A DNA stretch of 64,000 nt from Cricetomys ansorgei (GCA_026225945.1 JAMJFZ010000769.1:3219501-3283500); one strand, 5' to 3'; positions 16,041 through 29,085 are shown, counted from the stretch's first letter. The notes: generated by a model not told the origin, from the letters alone. Numbers and translations: made by a program.

Positions 16041-16251
16041 ATTTTATCTCCCATTTTAACATATATTTGGATGGGTTTTTAAATACACATAGAAGATGAC
16101 AGTAAGTTGACTACATTAAGTAAAGAATCATACAACAGTTTATCAAGTTGACAATAAATGTGATATAGTTCTGTTATATTGAGAATTATTTCTGTAAAGT
16201 GAAAAAAAACTTGTGTATTTAGTTAACAAATGAATTTTTACTGACTGCTTT

Positions 16252-16400
16252 TGTTTTCGTGTCTGGTGATGTACACCTATAATACCAGCAATTACAATAC
16301 AGAAGCAGGTAAATCTCTGTGAATTAGAGGCCAGCATGACCTATGCAAAGAGTTCCAGGCTATCTATGAACTACACATATAGATCCCATCTTATCTACTT
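16252..16400 (+). repeat. B1 SINE, diverged
   Basis: TGTCTGGTGATGTACACCTA, then GAGGCCAGCATGACCTATGC and AGTTCCAGGCTATCTATGAA follow the B1 order. The A-rich tail has been lost. Confidence 0.65.
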
Positions 16401-17080
16401 TTTTTCTTGCCTTATGAATTTAATATGTTCCAGTAAAAATAGCAAATAGCCAATCTACTAAATTACATTGTAATTACTGCTAGAGTAAAAAGAGATTTTA
16501 CTTGTTCTTCATAACAGAAAATTAAATAATTTCAATACTCTAAAAGGTTCTAATTCAATTTACAAGGAGTTTGCCATAGTCTTCAACAATAGAATTTGAT
16601 AATGGATATACTTCCCTAAAAACATCAGTAGAACCAATAATTAACTCCCAAATTGTTGTATTACATTTAGAAAATATCTAATGATTCTGAGTTAAATTTA
16701 TCCAAAAACCTTACATTTACTGTATGTATAACCATATCACAAAAACTAAACAGATATATTTAAATTATTACTTAAATAGTATTTAAAACATAGATATCAG
16801 GGACATAATGCCATAAAGCATTAGCTTTATGAATAGGTAATATAGTTAGATAATTTAAAATCATACCAGCTACATGCTTTTTACCTTCCCAGCCTGTTTA
16901 CTGTTCCCTATAATATATTGATGAAAATTTGTTTTATTTATTTTTTCTTATCCTTCCATACTTATGCAAATACATGTAAACTCAAAAATATATTCACTAC
17001 AATTATCTTCATTTCTTAGAAAAAAAGGTAACATAACATAATACTCTGTCTTTTCATTTTATTTTAAAGTGTTATTGGAA
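16401..17080. other. Unannotated AT-rich stretch
   Basis: No gene or clear repeat was recognised before the L1-like section that follows. Confidence 0.5.
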
Positions 17081-17084
17081 ATCA

Positions 17085-17400
17085 TTTTTTCTTGGTACAT
17101 AAAGGTCATATATATATATATTTTTGCAAATATACAGCATTCCATTGTATAAATGTAGACTGAGTTAATCGACATCCTCTTGACATTAGCATGGTTTGTT
17201 TTTGGTTGTTCATTATTACATTACCTTGATGAGTATCCCAGTTCATATATCATTCATAATGTGTGTGCATTTCTATCAAAGGAGGGAAATGGGATCAAAA
17301 GGCAATTGCACATGTATGAGGGCACATAAAGTCATCTTTTCCTTCATTAAAATTGCATCACTGTTTATTCTTACTAACAATGTATGAATTTCTTTTCCTA
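17085..17400 (-). mobile_element. Old mammalian LINE-1 3'-region fragment
   Basis: Reads antisense to the 3' part of an old L1: CAGCATTCCATTGTATAAAT, then GGAAATGGGATCAAAAGGCA and CTTACTAACAATGTATGAAT appear in the family order. It is strongly diverged, so the subfamily is unknown. Confidence 0.55.
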
Positions 17401-17402
17401 AT

Positions 17403-17612
17403 AGCTCAATATCCTGGTGACATTTTGTCAACTTGACACAAAATAGATTTGTTTGGAAAGGGGAAACCTCAATTGAGATTATTTCCCCAACAGATTGGTC
17501 AGTGAGGAAGCCTATGTGGAATTTTAAAAATTAGTGATGAATAAATCCTTTCTTTCCCAAGATGCTTTTGGTCATGGTGTTTTATCCCAGCAACAAAACC
17601 CCTAGGACATTT
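17403..17612 (+). repeat. Solo LTR-like piece of a rodent medium-reiterated repeat
   Basis: Begins with TTTTGTCAACTTGACACAAA and ends with the CCCAAGATGCTTTTGGTCAT and GTTTTATCCCAGCAAC words, with an AATAAA before the latter. It matches the terminal module of the longer element just downstream, with an internal deletion. Confidence 0.6.
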
Positions 17613-17669
17613 TGCCAATTATATTTTCTTAAAATCTTTGTTTTGTGAATATGGAAAATAATCTTGTAC

Positions 17670-18797
17670 TAGCTAGTTATATGTCAACTTTACATAAGAT
17701 AGAGTTATCAGAAAAAAGGAAGTCACAACTGAGAAAATGCCTCCACAAGATCTGGTTTTAAGGCACTTTCTAAATTAGTAATCAATGGGAGACAGCCCAG
17801 CCTTCCAGGTGCCACCACTGGGCTGATGGTTCAGGGTTCTATAAGAAAGCAGGAGCAAGCTAGTAAGTAGATCCCTCCATGGCCTCTGCAACAGCTCCTG
17901 CCTCCGGGTTCCTGACCTGTTTGTGTTCGTGTTCTGGTTTCTTTTGATGATGAACAATGATGTGGGAGTTTAATTCAAATAAACCCCTTTCCTCCCCAAG
18001 TTGCTTTTGTTCATGGTGTTTCATCAAAACAATAGTAACTCTAAGACTAAGTTGGTACCAGTGCAATGAGGTATTGCTGTGACAGAACTGGCCATGTTAT
18101 GAAGAAGATTGTGAAAAGACTTTAGAACTTTGGGCTAGAAAATCATTGAGTGTTTCGAACTCTGTGAGCTGTTCTGTAGGAGCTTGGAAGATAAGAATGT
18201 CGAGAGAAGTGTAGACAATGGAGGCCTGGCTTGTGAACTTTTAGAGAGAAGCAAAGCCTTACTGGGACTTTTGTGTGAAGGATCTGCAGTATGTTGTCAG
18301 CTGGAGCTAAAGAATCAGCTGTGATTAAGAAAAGACTAGAACTAATAAAGTGAAACCTTTGCTTTGCTGGGATACTAGATGCTTGTCGGCTGGAGCTGAG
18401 AAAATAGTGGTGATTAAGAAGAGACCAGCTCCATTGAGGTAAAATCTTCTAGGAAATATTTTATGACAGTCAGCACACAGAAACTGTGTTCCAGACATGA
18501 CTAAGGTTGCACCTTGTGCTGGCAGTTGAACTAGGCAATGTTAAGAGTCACCTTGAGCTGGTAGTCCTGGGTTCTATAAGAAATTAGGCTCAGCAAGCCA
18601 TGTGAGCAAGTCAGTAAACAGCACCCTTCCTTGGCCTCTGTATCAGCTCTTATCTCCAGGTTCCTGCCCTGCTTGAGTTCCTGTCCTGACTTCCTTTGAT
18701 GATGAACAGTGATGTGGAAGCATAAGCCAAATAAACCCTCTCTTTCCCAAGTTGCTTTTGTTCATGGTGCTTCATCACAGGAATCCTAAGACAAACC
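17670..18797 (+). mobile_element. LTR-like rodent repeat: two terminal modules around an internal part
   Basis: The left module (about 17670-18048) starts near ATGTCAACTTTACATAAGAT and the right partial module spans about 18565-18797. They share GGTTCTATAAGAAA, CTTTTGTTCATGGTG and AATAAACCC words in the same order. The middle (about 18050-18560) starts with GTTGGTACCAGTGCAATGAG. Direct terminal modules around an internal region suggest an endogenous-retrovirus-derived or similar non-autonomous element. No retroviral protein was recognised. The exact family name is not assigned; a hAT/URR-type origin is the alternative. Confidence 0.55.
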
Positions 18798-18825
18798 TAT
18801 ACAGTGTACTTGAATTTGTTTTTTT

Positions 18826-18925
18826 ATTTATTCTTTGACAATATAATACATGTCTAAAGTGCATTCAGATGTTTCTCACCTCTCTTATCTTCCTCCAACA
18901 TCCATCCACAACCCCTTACTACAAG
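18826..18925 (-). mobile_element. LINE-1 3'-tail fragment
   Basis: TTTGACAATATAATACATGT followed by a pyrimidine-rich CCTCCAACATCC section is the reverse complement of a rodent L1 3' end. Confidence 0.5.
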
Positions 18926-19079
18926 AGTAAAGTGGACCTACCTTCTTCAAAATTAAAAGTGAAAAATATGAAAATTATTTCTTATTATATTATTGATTCA
19001 TTGGGTGTCAGGAGCTGAACCTGGAGAGTTAGCATACTAGGAAAGCACTCTAAAAGTGAGCTATAGCATACCTTTTTAA

Positions 19080-19212
19080 TATTTATTTTGAAACTGGGTC
19101 TTACTAAGTTTTTCAGGCTGTTCTTCAATTCAGCCTGTATCTCAATGTTCCTTGAAGTGCCTCAGCTTCCCAAGTATCTGGGATTACAGGTGTTTGTTAT
19201 CTCATCTAGCCA
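19080..19212 (-). repeat. B1-related SINE, old
   Basis: Reverse orientation with CTCAGCTTCCCAAGTATCTG and GGGATTACAGGTGTTTGTTA; strongly diverged. Confidence 0.65.
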
Positions 19213-19383
19213 TTTTCTATTTTAAAATAGCAGTTCCATCTGGGTTTCTAAGAACTGTCACTTAATATCATTAATAATTCTCTATTGTATTGTTAGTCTT
19301 ATTTACTTCTAGTAGTCTTATATTTTAATTTTTATTATAATAATTGTAACACATAAAAAGCAAAGTGAATGTATTAATGCTTA

Positions 19384-19443
19384 CACACACACACACATAT
19401 ATAATATATGGCATATATATATGTATGTATATATATAATATAT

Positions 19444-19481
<38 letters not shown>
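19384..19481. repeat. Compound microsatellite (CA)n / (TA)n
   Basis: An ACAC run followed by interrupted ATAT/GTAT and a pure TA run near 19448-19481. The open frame through it encodes only Tyr/Ile repeats. Confidence 0.9.
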
Positions 19482-19484
<3 letters not shown>

Positions 19485-20017
19485 CTGTCTATATCAGGAT
19501 AAACTTATCTATATCCTTAAACATTTATTATTTGTTCATAGTGAAAACTTTTATTATTATTTCTTGCAGATTTTTGTAATATATAGTATAGTATTGCTGT
19601 CTATTGCCATACTATTATACAGTTGCATATCAAAACGACTTGCTTTGACTGTCACTCAGTGCTCATTCATTAGTCATTTTCTACCCCTCCCGCCTTAGTT
19701 CTCTCCCTGGCATATGGTAGCATTGACTCTATTCTTAACTTCTATTATTGTCTTTTTATTCATTAATAAGGGTAATGTACTACCTGTAGTGCAAACTATA
19801 AAGATATTTTACAAGCTCTCATTTGTCTTTTGACTCTCCTTATGATTTAATTTGACTAAAATTTTCTTAGAATCATTGCTCTTTTCACTGAGACTTTAGA
19901 ACATTGACTTTTTGTTGGAACATACATATTTCCTAGCTACTAACTTAAAAAAATCCACTCATGTTTACTTCTGAAATGTGTGCAATCTTGTTCTTTTAAA
20001 ATTTTAAAGCAGTTTCT
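19482..20017. other. Unannotated AT-rich stretch
   Basis: No gene was recognised. The section around 19500-19900 could be very old L1 antisense sequence, but no defining word is present. Confidence 0.4.
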
Positions 20018-20205
20018 ACATCTGGGGAGATTGCTCAGCAGTTAAAAGTATGGCTACCCTTCCAGAGGACCTGGGTTTGATTTCCAGCATGCATACTGTG
20101 GCTCACAACCATCTGTAACTCCATTTTAGGGGAGCCTAACACAGTCTTCTGGCCTCTGCAGGCACCAGACATATATACAGACAAAACATCCATAGACATT
20201 TAAAA
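20018..20205 (+). repeat. B2/B3-type SINE
   Basis: TCTGGGGAGATTGCTCAGCA (A-box region), GGACCTGGGTTTGATTTCCA (B-box region), CTCACAACCATCTGTAACTC, CTTCTGGCCTCTGCAGGCAC and an A-rich tail. Confidence 0.88.
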
Positions 20206-20477
20206 AAGTCTAAAGCAGATTGAATTTAGCTTTGTGTGTCCTGTGATGAATCCAAAATTTATCTTTTCCTTTCTATAAGTGACTTCTACCTATCCAATCA
20301 AAAATTTAAAACTTTAAAAGTGACTTTAAACAAGAATGATAATACACATCTGAAATTCTAACATCCAACAGACTGAGGCAGGAGGATTAAGAGTTTGAAA
20401 TATGTTGTGCCTATACAATGGGACCCTTTCTCAATCATTTTTATCCAAACACTTTTAAATATCACTTTGTAAAAAGG

Positions 20478-20668
20478 ATTTTTAAAATTGTGTGCCTGTG
20501 TATGTGTGCCACATATGTGGAAATGTTTGTGGAAGACAGAAGATGATATCATGCCCTGAAGGTGCAGTTGCACGCGATTCTTAGTTGCCTGATAGAGCTA
20601 CTGAGAACTGAACTCAGGTCCTCTGGAAAAGTAAATACTCTTAATCACAAAGCCGTTTTCCAGGCCCT
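20478..20668 (-). repeat. B2/B3-type SINE, diverged
   Basis: Reversed GTGTATGTGTGCCACATATG, GAACTGAACTCAGGTCCTCT and a reversed head CAAAGCCGTTTTCCAGGCCC. Confidence 0.75.
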
Positions 20669-20744
20669 TAAATACCACTTTTATCATATACTATCTATAC
20701 TTATTTCCTCTAATTCTGAACTTTACTTGATATTCTATTTTTAA

Positions 20745-21410
20745 CTTAGAAAAAAATGTAATAAAATAAGATAAAATAAAAACAAAAAAGCTGGAATAAA
20801 CAAAACAAACATACAAAAAAAGAGAGCAAAAAGCACAGGAAGCACATATAGATGCAAAGGCACACATATTGGCACACACAGAAGTCCGATAAAAAAATAT
20901 CCAGAATCAATAATATATAAGTAAATCACTTTTAAGGTTCTAAAAATATGCCTAGACCGAGCATTATGATACAAAAACGCCCAAATATATAATTGAATTA
21001 ACTTTATGTTTGCCATCTACTGCTGAGCATGGGGCTACCCTGGATTTTCATTGATATACTCAGTAACAATATTTCATTGGAAAAAGGAAAAATAATCCTG
21101 ATTTTCTCTTTCTCAGCAGATATCAATTAAAAATAGCTTCTTTTGCGTAAAAGAGAAGAAAATTAGGGGTGGGATTTTATGTTCACTTCTCCCTCTCAGT
21201 GAGGAGATTTTGTCTGGTTTGAACCTGTGTAGGTCTTGAGGATGCTGCCACACTCTCTGTGAGTTTATATGGAAATCAGTCATTGTGTCTTAAAGTCAGT
21301 TTCCTTGGATCATCTACTACCTCTGGCTCTTACAATGTTTCCATCTCCTCTTCCACATAGATCCCTGAATCTTGAGGGGAGGGATTTGATAAAGATATTC
21401 AATATGAAAT
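20745..21410 (-). mobile_element. Rodent LINE-1 3'-UTR fragment
   Basis: An A-rich, AAACAAAC-type section followed by ATTATGATACAAAAACGCCC, CATCTACTGCTGAGCATGGG, CTCTGTGAGTTTATATGGAA and GAGGGGAGGGATTTGATAAA, in the order of a rodent L1 3' UTR read in reverse. It is paralogous to the copies at 22560 and 30318. Confidence 0.7.
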
Positions 21411-22559
21411 TTCAACTGTGATCACTTAGTTTTAAAACACTGATAACAAACCAATAGTAATGAAGAATATTTTATTTTGTTATTCACAAAGTTTGTAACT
21501 TGTAGATTGATTATCAGTTCAAAAGTTCTCTTTTTGCATCTGGTCCACTATACTTGAGTCTTTTCTACATTTTTTTTCTTTTTCTATTTTAATGAATAAA
21601 ATTATATTTACATTTGACTTTAAATGAATCTTTTTTAGATATCTGTTGGCTTCTCAAAACTAATTTTATAGTTCAAAAATTTACTGTTTCTAGTAGCATT
21701 TCAGATTATTCTCCAGGGATTACATTTGCATTGCTTAATATCTGCTACCTGTACTACATTCAGCTCTTGATTTTACATTGTTTTGCCTCTGATTTCTAGC
21801 ACATGTAAATCATATAATCAAATAAGACATCTTGTATAATTTAAGCAGCAGTTTGGGTAACACTTTGTCATCTTTCTAGTTTTAATGGTAAACATGAGTG
21901 AAGTATCCTAATTACATAAAATATTTACGGAGAGATGTTTTGTATGTATAGAAAATGTTTACATGTGTATGAATATTATCTACACAATTTTAATGAAGCA
22001 CCCATTGAATTCTGTTTTATCAAAATGTTTTTATTTTATTTTGCTTTATAAATCAGTCAAAGTATCAGTGAGGTACATTAGAGTGAAATAAGGATGTTTT
22101 GTAGTTTTTCCTTTTTGAGAATGTCTGTTAGGTTATGATTTACATATTATTCACATTTAATGAAAATAAATTTAATGTATTGTTTTTTATGTATTATTAA
22201 ACAGGCAGATGGTGATAAGAATGATACTCTTTATGGACTTAGTAGGATTTCATGTGAAAACGTCTGAACATGGTGGTGTTATTAACAAGGGGAAAGATAT
22301 TATTTTACTTGCAAATATTTCCAAATATTTAGAAATGAGCTGTTTCAACTTTCTCTTCTTGAAATTCTTCCTATAGACATTTATTTTCTAGGGAACCATC
22401 CATTTCTTTTAATTTTTCCATAGGTCTGCATAAAATAAGTCTTTGATAATTTTTTTCAAATTATCTTAGCAATTTTAATTGATCTTTATTATTTTATTTT
22501 ATTTATTTTGTGTACAATTCTTTTTCTTCTCTTATAGGGTCTAATGATTTTCATTGACT
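21411..22559. other. Unannotated AT-rich stretch
   Basis: No gene or confident repeat. It includes a TTTTATTTTATTTATTTTG run near 22490-22510. Confidence 0.5.
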
Positions 22560-22799
22560 TTTTTAAATTGAAAAACATTTTATAATACCATGTATTCTGA
22601 TAAGTTTCCTCTCCCTCATCTCCTCCAATATCTTCTCTACCTCTCCATTTAATCAACCCCATCACTTCTTTCTCTCTCCTTAGAAAACAAACAAGAATAT
22701 AAACAAAAAATCCAGAGTAAAATTAAAAATAAAAAGTAAAAAACACATACCCCTCCACATACAAACCATAAAAACACAAATTCAGAAACCAATATAGAT

Positions 22800-22837
<38 letters not shown>

Positions 22838-23237
22838 GATGCAAAAGACCAGTAAGGAAAAAAATGCCCAAACAAAGCAATATGATACAAAAAAATATAC
22901 CATTGATTTCATTTTGTCCTGGTCATCTACTACTGGGCATATGGCCTGCCCTTAAGTGTGATTTATATACCTAGTAACACTCCATTGGGGAAAACTAATT
23001 TTTTTCTTTGCAAAGCTGCCATTAGGTTGGAGATAGCTTCTTGGTTAGGGATGAAAGCTCATGTCTACTTTCACCTCTCAGCTCTGGGACCTTATCTGGC
23101 TTGTACCTGTACAGGCTTTGTGTATGATGACACAGTCTCTGTGAGTTCATATGTGCATCAGTCCTGTTGTTTTTGGAAGATACTGTTTCTTTGGCATCGT
23201 CTATCCCTCTGGATCTTATGATATTTCTACCTTTCAT
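22560..23237 (-). mobile_element. Rodent LINE-1 3'-UTR fragment
   Basis: The left end is a reversed 3' tail (AACATTTTATAATACCATGT), then TTAGAAAACAAACAAGAATA, CAAAGCAATATGATACAAAA, CATCTACTACTGGGCATATG and GTGAGTTCATATGTGCATCA. A GATA microsatellite is embedded. The small frames on both strands inside it are not genes. Confidence 0.8.
22796..22838. repeat. (GATA)n microsatellite
   Basis: About nine to ten uninterrupted ATAG/GATA units inside the L1 fragment; likely length-polymorphic. Confidence 0.95.
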
Positions 23238-24089
23238 TTATTTAGTGTTTTCAGATTTTGTTTTCTTGCTGTTGAATTCATTTTGTCTATCAGTTTATTG
23301 TCATAAACACAGGTATACAACTATGTTTGTATGCTTCTTTCATTAAGATTTTGTTTTAGTTTTGTATTAATAATTATACTTCAGGAGTAGGCTAGTTATA
23401 CTTATTTGTACATGTTTAAATATGTTTAATTTTTTTCATTTATTTCTAAACTTAAGAGTTAAACATTTTCATTCTATGGTTTACCATTAAGCTCATATAT
23501 TCAGGTTATATACATAGACTTTTTTCTTTAGCCAGCACATATTAGTACATTATGGTAAACAATAAGAAAATTAGCTGGATTTTAACTCTTTCTTATATAT
23601 GTCTTCACACATTACCTATAAATATAGCTTTAAAATGAACTATAGGCCTAAATGTGACCTCATGCTGTAAAATATAAAAAGAAGATAAAAAACATTGTCA
23701 CATTAGACTTGATAAAATTTCTGAAACAGTACAAAAAAACCACGGACTATATAAAAAATATAAAAGACATACTAAGTCTTTGATATGCATGGCTAAAAAT
23801 GAAATTGGCAGCTATAAAGTGGTGGAAAACATTTTCAAATTATGTGATTTGTCAAAAGCCTATTATTCAGGAAATATTGAGAAAAAATGTAAAATAATAT
23901 TAAGAAAGCAGCTTAAATGGGCAGAGAATTTGAAGAGATCCTTAAGAAAATTATTTCAGTATTGATTTCATTTATATTTTTTAAATTTTATAATGTGTTT
24001 TCTTTAACATAAAAATTTGTATGACAAAGTATTACCCAAAATTGTGCTCTAAATTATTATCCACAAGAGAAATTCAAATTAAAATACAA
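23238..24089. other. Unannotated AT-rich stretch
   Basis: A short 61-residue plus-strand frame at 23780-23965 is Lys/Leu-rich and unrecognised; no gene is supported. Confidence 0.45.
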
Positions 24090-24600
24090 TTACAAGGCAG
24101 AATGAATGTTAAGAGGCAGGGGATGGGGAAGGAGAAGAATGCCAAGAAATGTTGTCCTCTGGACATGACATAGCTATTGAATAAATAAACTCATGGCAGT
24201 TATTGCTACCTGCTCAAGACCTTTAAAAGTTTATACCTATTGACATTCTAAGATTAGCTCCAGAGCCATTTGCCCTCCAGCAGACAAACACTTGACAGGT
24301 GATATCTTCTTGGGGAAGGGCAATCCTATTTCTTTGGGGGTATGACCCCTGGTAGGTTGCCCTTGCCCCAGTGGATGACCCCACTATGTCCTTGTGCATG
24401 TATGCAGTACTAATTGGACTCAGTGAATTTAAAAATACATACATACATAAATGCATATACATAAATTTTAGAAGGAAGCAGTTTGGAGGGAGTTGCGACT
24501 GAGGTGTTCCAGTGGAGAATTGGAGGGGTTAGTGTGTGGTATATATGATCAAGATACATTGTATACATGTATGAAATTTCAAAAGAATAAAATATTGGTA
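24090..24600 (+). mobile_element. Rodent LINE-1 3'-UTR fragment with 3' end
   Basis: Contains CCCCTGGTAGGTTGCCCTTG, GCAGTACTAATTGGACTCAG, GGAGGGAGTTGCGACTGAGG and the terminal AGATACATTGTATACATGTA with AATAAAAT. The same UTR type occurs reversed at 50345. Confidence 0.7.
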
Positions 24601-25867
24601 TGAAGACACATTCATTAAAGAAAATACTATACTTTGAAAATAAGAAGATAACTTTCCTGAAGATGTTTGTACTTAAATACAGTACTAGTAGGCACTTATG
24701 ACTCAGAATTTCCAGTCTTAGATATTTACCTAAGAGAAATTTTTTTAAAACTCCATAGACTTTGCATTAGTCAGAACTTTCCAGATAAGCAAAAGTAATG
24801 TGTGCGTGTCTATATGTGTGTTTATGTGTTGTCTTTCTATTTATACACACATGTAAATTAGATATTACCTAATGAGTTTACTGAGATTGAGATGCACCAG
24901 TATCTGTAACTGGCAAGCTAGAGGTATAGAGGAACCACTAATTGAGTTTCAAATTGAGTTGAATGTTTTGCAAACCAGATCTAATAATAGCATTTCTCTT
25001 GGAAAGCCAGAAGTTTGAAAGAATAGCAGATATTTCAGAGAATTCCAGAGAAGCCCAGTTATAAACAGTAAGACAACCAGAGTACTCTCTCATTCTCAGG
25101 AGCCTTTTGTTCTATGCAAGCCTTTAAATAATTGAATGATGAGCATCTACATTATTCAGGGAAATATCTTTATTCAGCCCTCTAGTTCAGTTGGTAATCT
25201 GAACATCTTGAGACATACCAAAGATAATATTTGGCCAGCATCTGGGTATATAAATCATTATTGGAACCTTTTAAAAGTGGCATTATTTATATTCACTTTA
25301 AATTAGAAGAAAAAAGTCCAACATGTAGTGAGTCTGTAGTGGTCTGGTCATACAGTTGACCAATGCTCAGTAATAGCTAAAAAGAAATGAAACATTGATA
25401 CAAACAATAATCATGCATGAATCTCAGAAATATGATAACAGATTTAAAATTGAAACATAAAAGACTGTGGAGTATGTGATTTCATTAATATGAAATTCTG
25501 GAGAAGACAAGTATCTGGTGACAGAAAATGGTTGCCTGTGGTGAATATAAGACAAGATTACCTAGCAAAGATTGAGGATTTGTTTTATAGATCTATGTCA
25601 TGTTGATAGGGGTACATACAAATATATATGATTACCAGAACTTACCATTACTATACTTAATTGTCCTAAGATGTATTAGTTATGTCTCAAAAGATGGAAC
25701 ATGGTATTACCACACTACTTCTTAGAGTAAATTAAGACGTTTTCTAATAGAGATAGGGGGATGAATTGTGATATTTCAATCGAATGTGATAGAATTGAAA
25801 ATATGATTCTAAACCAAAATGTGGCCAGTGTACTATTCTTTTAACTGTTCAACAAAACGTACATTTA
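24601..25867. other. Unannotated AT-rich stretch
   Basis: A weak GT-rich patch lies at 24802-24830. The section at 25240-25700 has a wording reminiscent of old L1 or MER DNA but cannot be named. Confidence 0.45.
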
Positions 25868-26150
25868 TTTATTTTAATTTTTGTAGTTGTGCACGTGTGT
25901 ACCCATGTAACAAGGCAGGCATGTAGAGGTCAATGAACTTTTTAGAATTCTGTATCTGTCTTTCTTAATTTTTTTGAGACAGGGTCTCTATTGTTATTTC
26001 TGTGTTGCCAGTTACTCCAGGCTAAGGAGTAATGAAATTGTAGATAAACATCATTACACCAGAGTTTTGCATGTATTCCAGGGATGGAACTCAGGCTATC
26101 AGGATTGAGAAGCAGGAGCTTTTACTCACTGAACCATCTCACTGGCCCAT
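25868..26150 (-). repeat. B4-type composite SINE
   Basis: GTGCACGTGTGTACCCATGT, the TTTTTTTGAGACAGGGTCTC junction and a reversed tRNA/ID-like head (CACTGAACCATCTCACTGGC). Confidence 0.75.
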
Positions 26151-29026
26151 ATGTCAATTTAAAAAGAACATAAGTATTCTTAAAAGTTACATTACAGACG
26201 TTGAAATACATTTTTCTTGTTTCATTTAAATTATTTGTATAATGAATATGCTACTAAATTAGTATAGAATAGTTCCATATCATAAATTTCATAGCCCCCT
26301 AGAATACATATGGTCTCAGTCTATTTGAAAAACTGAATGCCATTGGCCAAAAGATGATGGTAAGACTTGGAAAGTCAATAATACAGAGTTTGAGGTATAT
26401 CAAACTCTTTAAAATGTGAAGGATTTATAAATATAATGATGGAAACATAATGAAAAGCTTAGTTGGATTTTTTTCTGGTCATTGTCTCATGTTCTAACAA
26501 GATTTTTATGTGTGTTTGACAATAATTTTCAAGAACCTTTGTAAGCTACATTATTATTTCAGAATTTTACCATTTAGTTGGATTATCCCTGTGTCTAAAT
26601 CATTCCCTGACTGAAGTCACACTAAAGCTTTTGGCCTCTAAGAAATCATAGGTCTTTTAGTAATATGCTGCTGCCATGCATAATTTGGTACTAATGGCAC
26701 TTGCTTATGTTAATAAGAATTAGAGATTTTCCCACAAATTCTACAATGACATGAAAGAGTTAATGGGCCTCTCTAACAGTGTACCTAACATAATCAAATC
26801 ATTATTTCAGAACAAGTTTAATCATAATTTTTTCTAATTTCTTATTGATATAATATTGGGACTGTAAAAATTTATGGAGTATATCATAATAATTCTTAAT
26901 AAAGATAAGGTGGCTTAGTCACTGGCATTTCAATTATGCACTGTGTTGCTCAAGGTTGTTCAATAATATGCTATAATCTCTGAGACAGAAAAGTAAAATT
27001 ATTTTTATTCATTCTGTAGAATGATATGTTAATAATTAGCGTTAGACAACACACATTTTCTTACTTTGTCACTTTTTCTTTATCAATACATTTTCCTCAT
27101 GTCAGTTTTATTTAATTGGCACATCATGTATCACTTATTAGTCTAAGCCTTCCACAAATGCTGACACAAAACTTGTAGTAACTTTGTGAAGTTGATGATG
27201 GTGATGACATTTTTTATTTTATGAACAAAAAAATAGTCAGATTCTAGGCATTGAGTCCCTAAGTTTGTTGGTCTGGATCTTGAAACTGTGTATTTACCAT
27301 AACTTAAAATGACCTGATGTTTTAGTGTAGTTCAAATTATGTCCCTTTTATTAAGAATAAATCTAACATCGGTCACTCTCCTTTCTTCTCAAATGTGGTA
27401 TTTTATTTTTACCAAGAATTATGGAGCGTCATGCCATGTGGAAGGAAAAAAAATTGATGCTATAGTAAAAAGCACTTTAAGTTCCCAGCATGCAAGTGAG
27501 ATGCTATTTTCAGAATATTCTCTCTGAACTCTGATACATTTGCTTTCAAAATTTTAAAATCCATCTATGCTGTTTTACTTTAGACTCATTTTATAATGTG
27601 GCTTCAGGCTTCTTACTCACAAGACAAACATAATATGGTCTCAAACCTAGTAGAGTCTAGGATTCTGACGTTTGCAGTTACTTCAAAATTCAGAAAAGTA
27701 GGAAGATAGGCAGGATGGAAAGCACTTGTCAATATATTCAATCGCTCAGAATATACGAGTTTCTCAAATATCTGTATCCTCCCTGCTTTTACTTTTGCAA
27801 TCTGCAGTTTGCAGCACCTTCTGTTAACGCAAATGTTGGCTGTTAGAGAAGCACACCTTCACCAAAATAAAATGCTTTCTAAATTGCACTGATATCAAAA
27901 TTTAGTCATTTTATACAATGAGAACAAACATCTCTCTACTAAGATAAGCATATTTAGAAAAACATTCTTTGAAGTTGGAAACAAATGGGTTGGGAAGAAA
28001 TTATCAAGCTGATTTATTTGCCTTCTTACCGTGACTCAAAGAAAAAGGAATGAATTAGCATAAAGTTAGAACCTAGTTTGTTACAATGAAGGAGCAAAAC
28101 AATTCTGACCAATTGATTTCTTATCCTAATCTGTTTATTATTATTTTTTTATACATTTAAAGAATAGAAAGTAGAAATAGGGTTGTGCAAGAACTCATTA
28201 AAAGACACCTCTATCTTCCTGCCTTTCCTCTCTAATAAAAGTATATTAGTGCTAACAGGAAAATGGACAGGCAGATGTTTTCAGGAAATGAACTGGATAA
28301 TTAACATCAAGCAGATTATTTAATATTTTCTAATTTGGAAAAGAAGAAGAAGAAAAAGATTTTATACCCATGACATACTTCGTACTGGGGCCAATTTTTC
28401 TTTAAGTTTGTACTAAATTGGATGATTTTGTTTTAATTTTTTATCAATTTATAATGTATATTTATACATATGAGTTCTGAACAAGGCTTGCCTACTCATA
28501 AAACTTAATTTCTAATGTTATCCTCATCTGACTAATATTACAGATCAGAAAAAACAAGATACACAACATAAATGTTTTTATCTGATCAAACATAAACTTC
28601 TACTGGTCACAACCATAATGATAAGGCACACAGAATCCAAACTGTTTACTACCTGGACCTGTAGAGAAAATGGTTACCAACTGATGTAGTGCATTGTTGC
28701 TTTTTCCTCTTAGATTATTTCTGTCAACAAATATTGTTATTTCTCAGGAAATATTACTCTATTATACTTTGTTTATTCAATTACTCTTATATCTGTTATT
28801 TTTAAATTATTTTATATGGTCATTAAAAATGTACATAATTTTTATATAACTGGCCATTTTTCAACCATTGTTTTCAACCATTTTTATTCATTAGAAATAT
28901 TCCAAATTATTTGAATCTAGTTTTTAAAAATATTCGATAGTGCATATATCTAGCAAGTCAATTATTATTTTTATTCCAATATTCTTTCTTGCTTCATCTT
29001 TTATTTTTCAGGCTCCTGAACTCTGA
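26151..29026. other. Unannotated AT-rich stretch (about 2.9 kb)
   Basis: No SINE, gene or simple repeat of note was seen. The 62-residue frame at 27339-27527 is unrecognised. This is the longest repeat-poor part of the window by eye. Confidence 0.45.
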
Positions 29027-29085
29027 AATATATCAAATATATCGACTGATATATCAACTTGATATATCTAATATATCAATGAAAA
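29027..29085. repeat. ATATATC/GATATAT cluster
   Basis: Several ATATATC and GATATATC words in about 60 bases, partly as inverted repeats (GATATATCAACTTGATATATC is a near-palindrome). Confidence 0.75.

Noticed and set aside
17775..18066. Minus-strand frames of 60-68 aa
   Set aside because: They lie antisense within the LTR-like rodent repeat.
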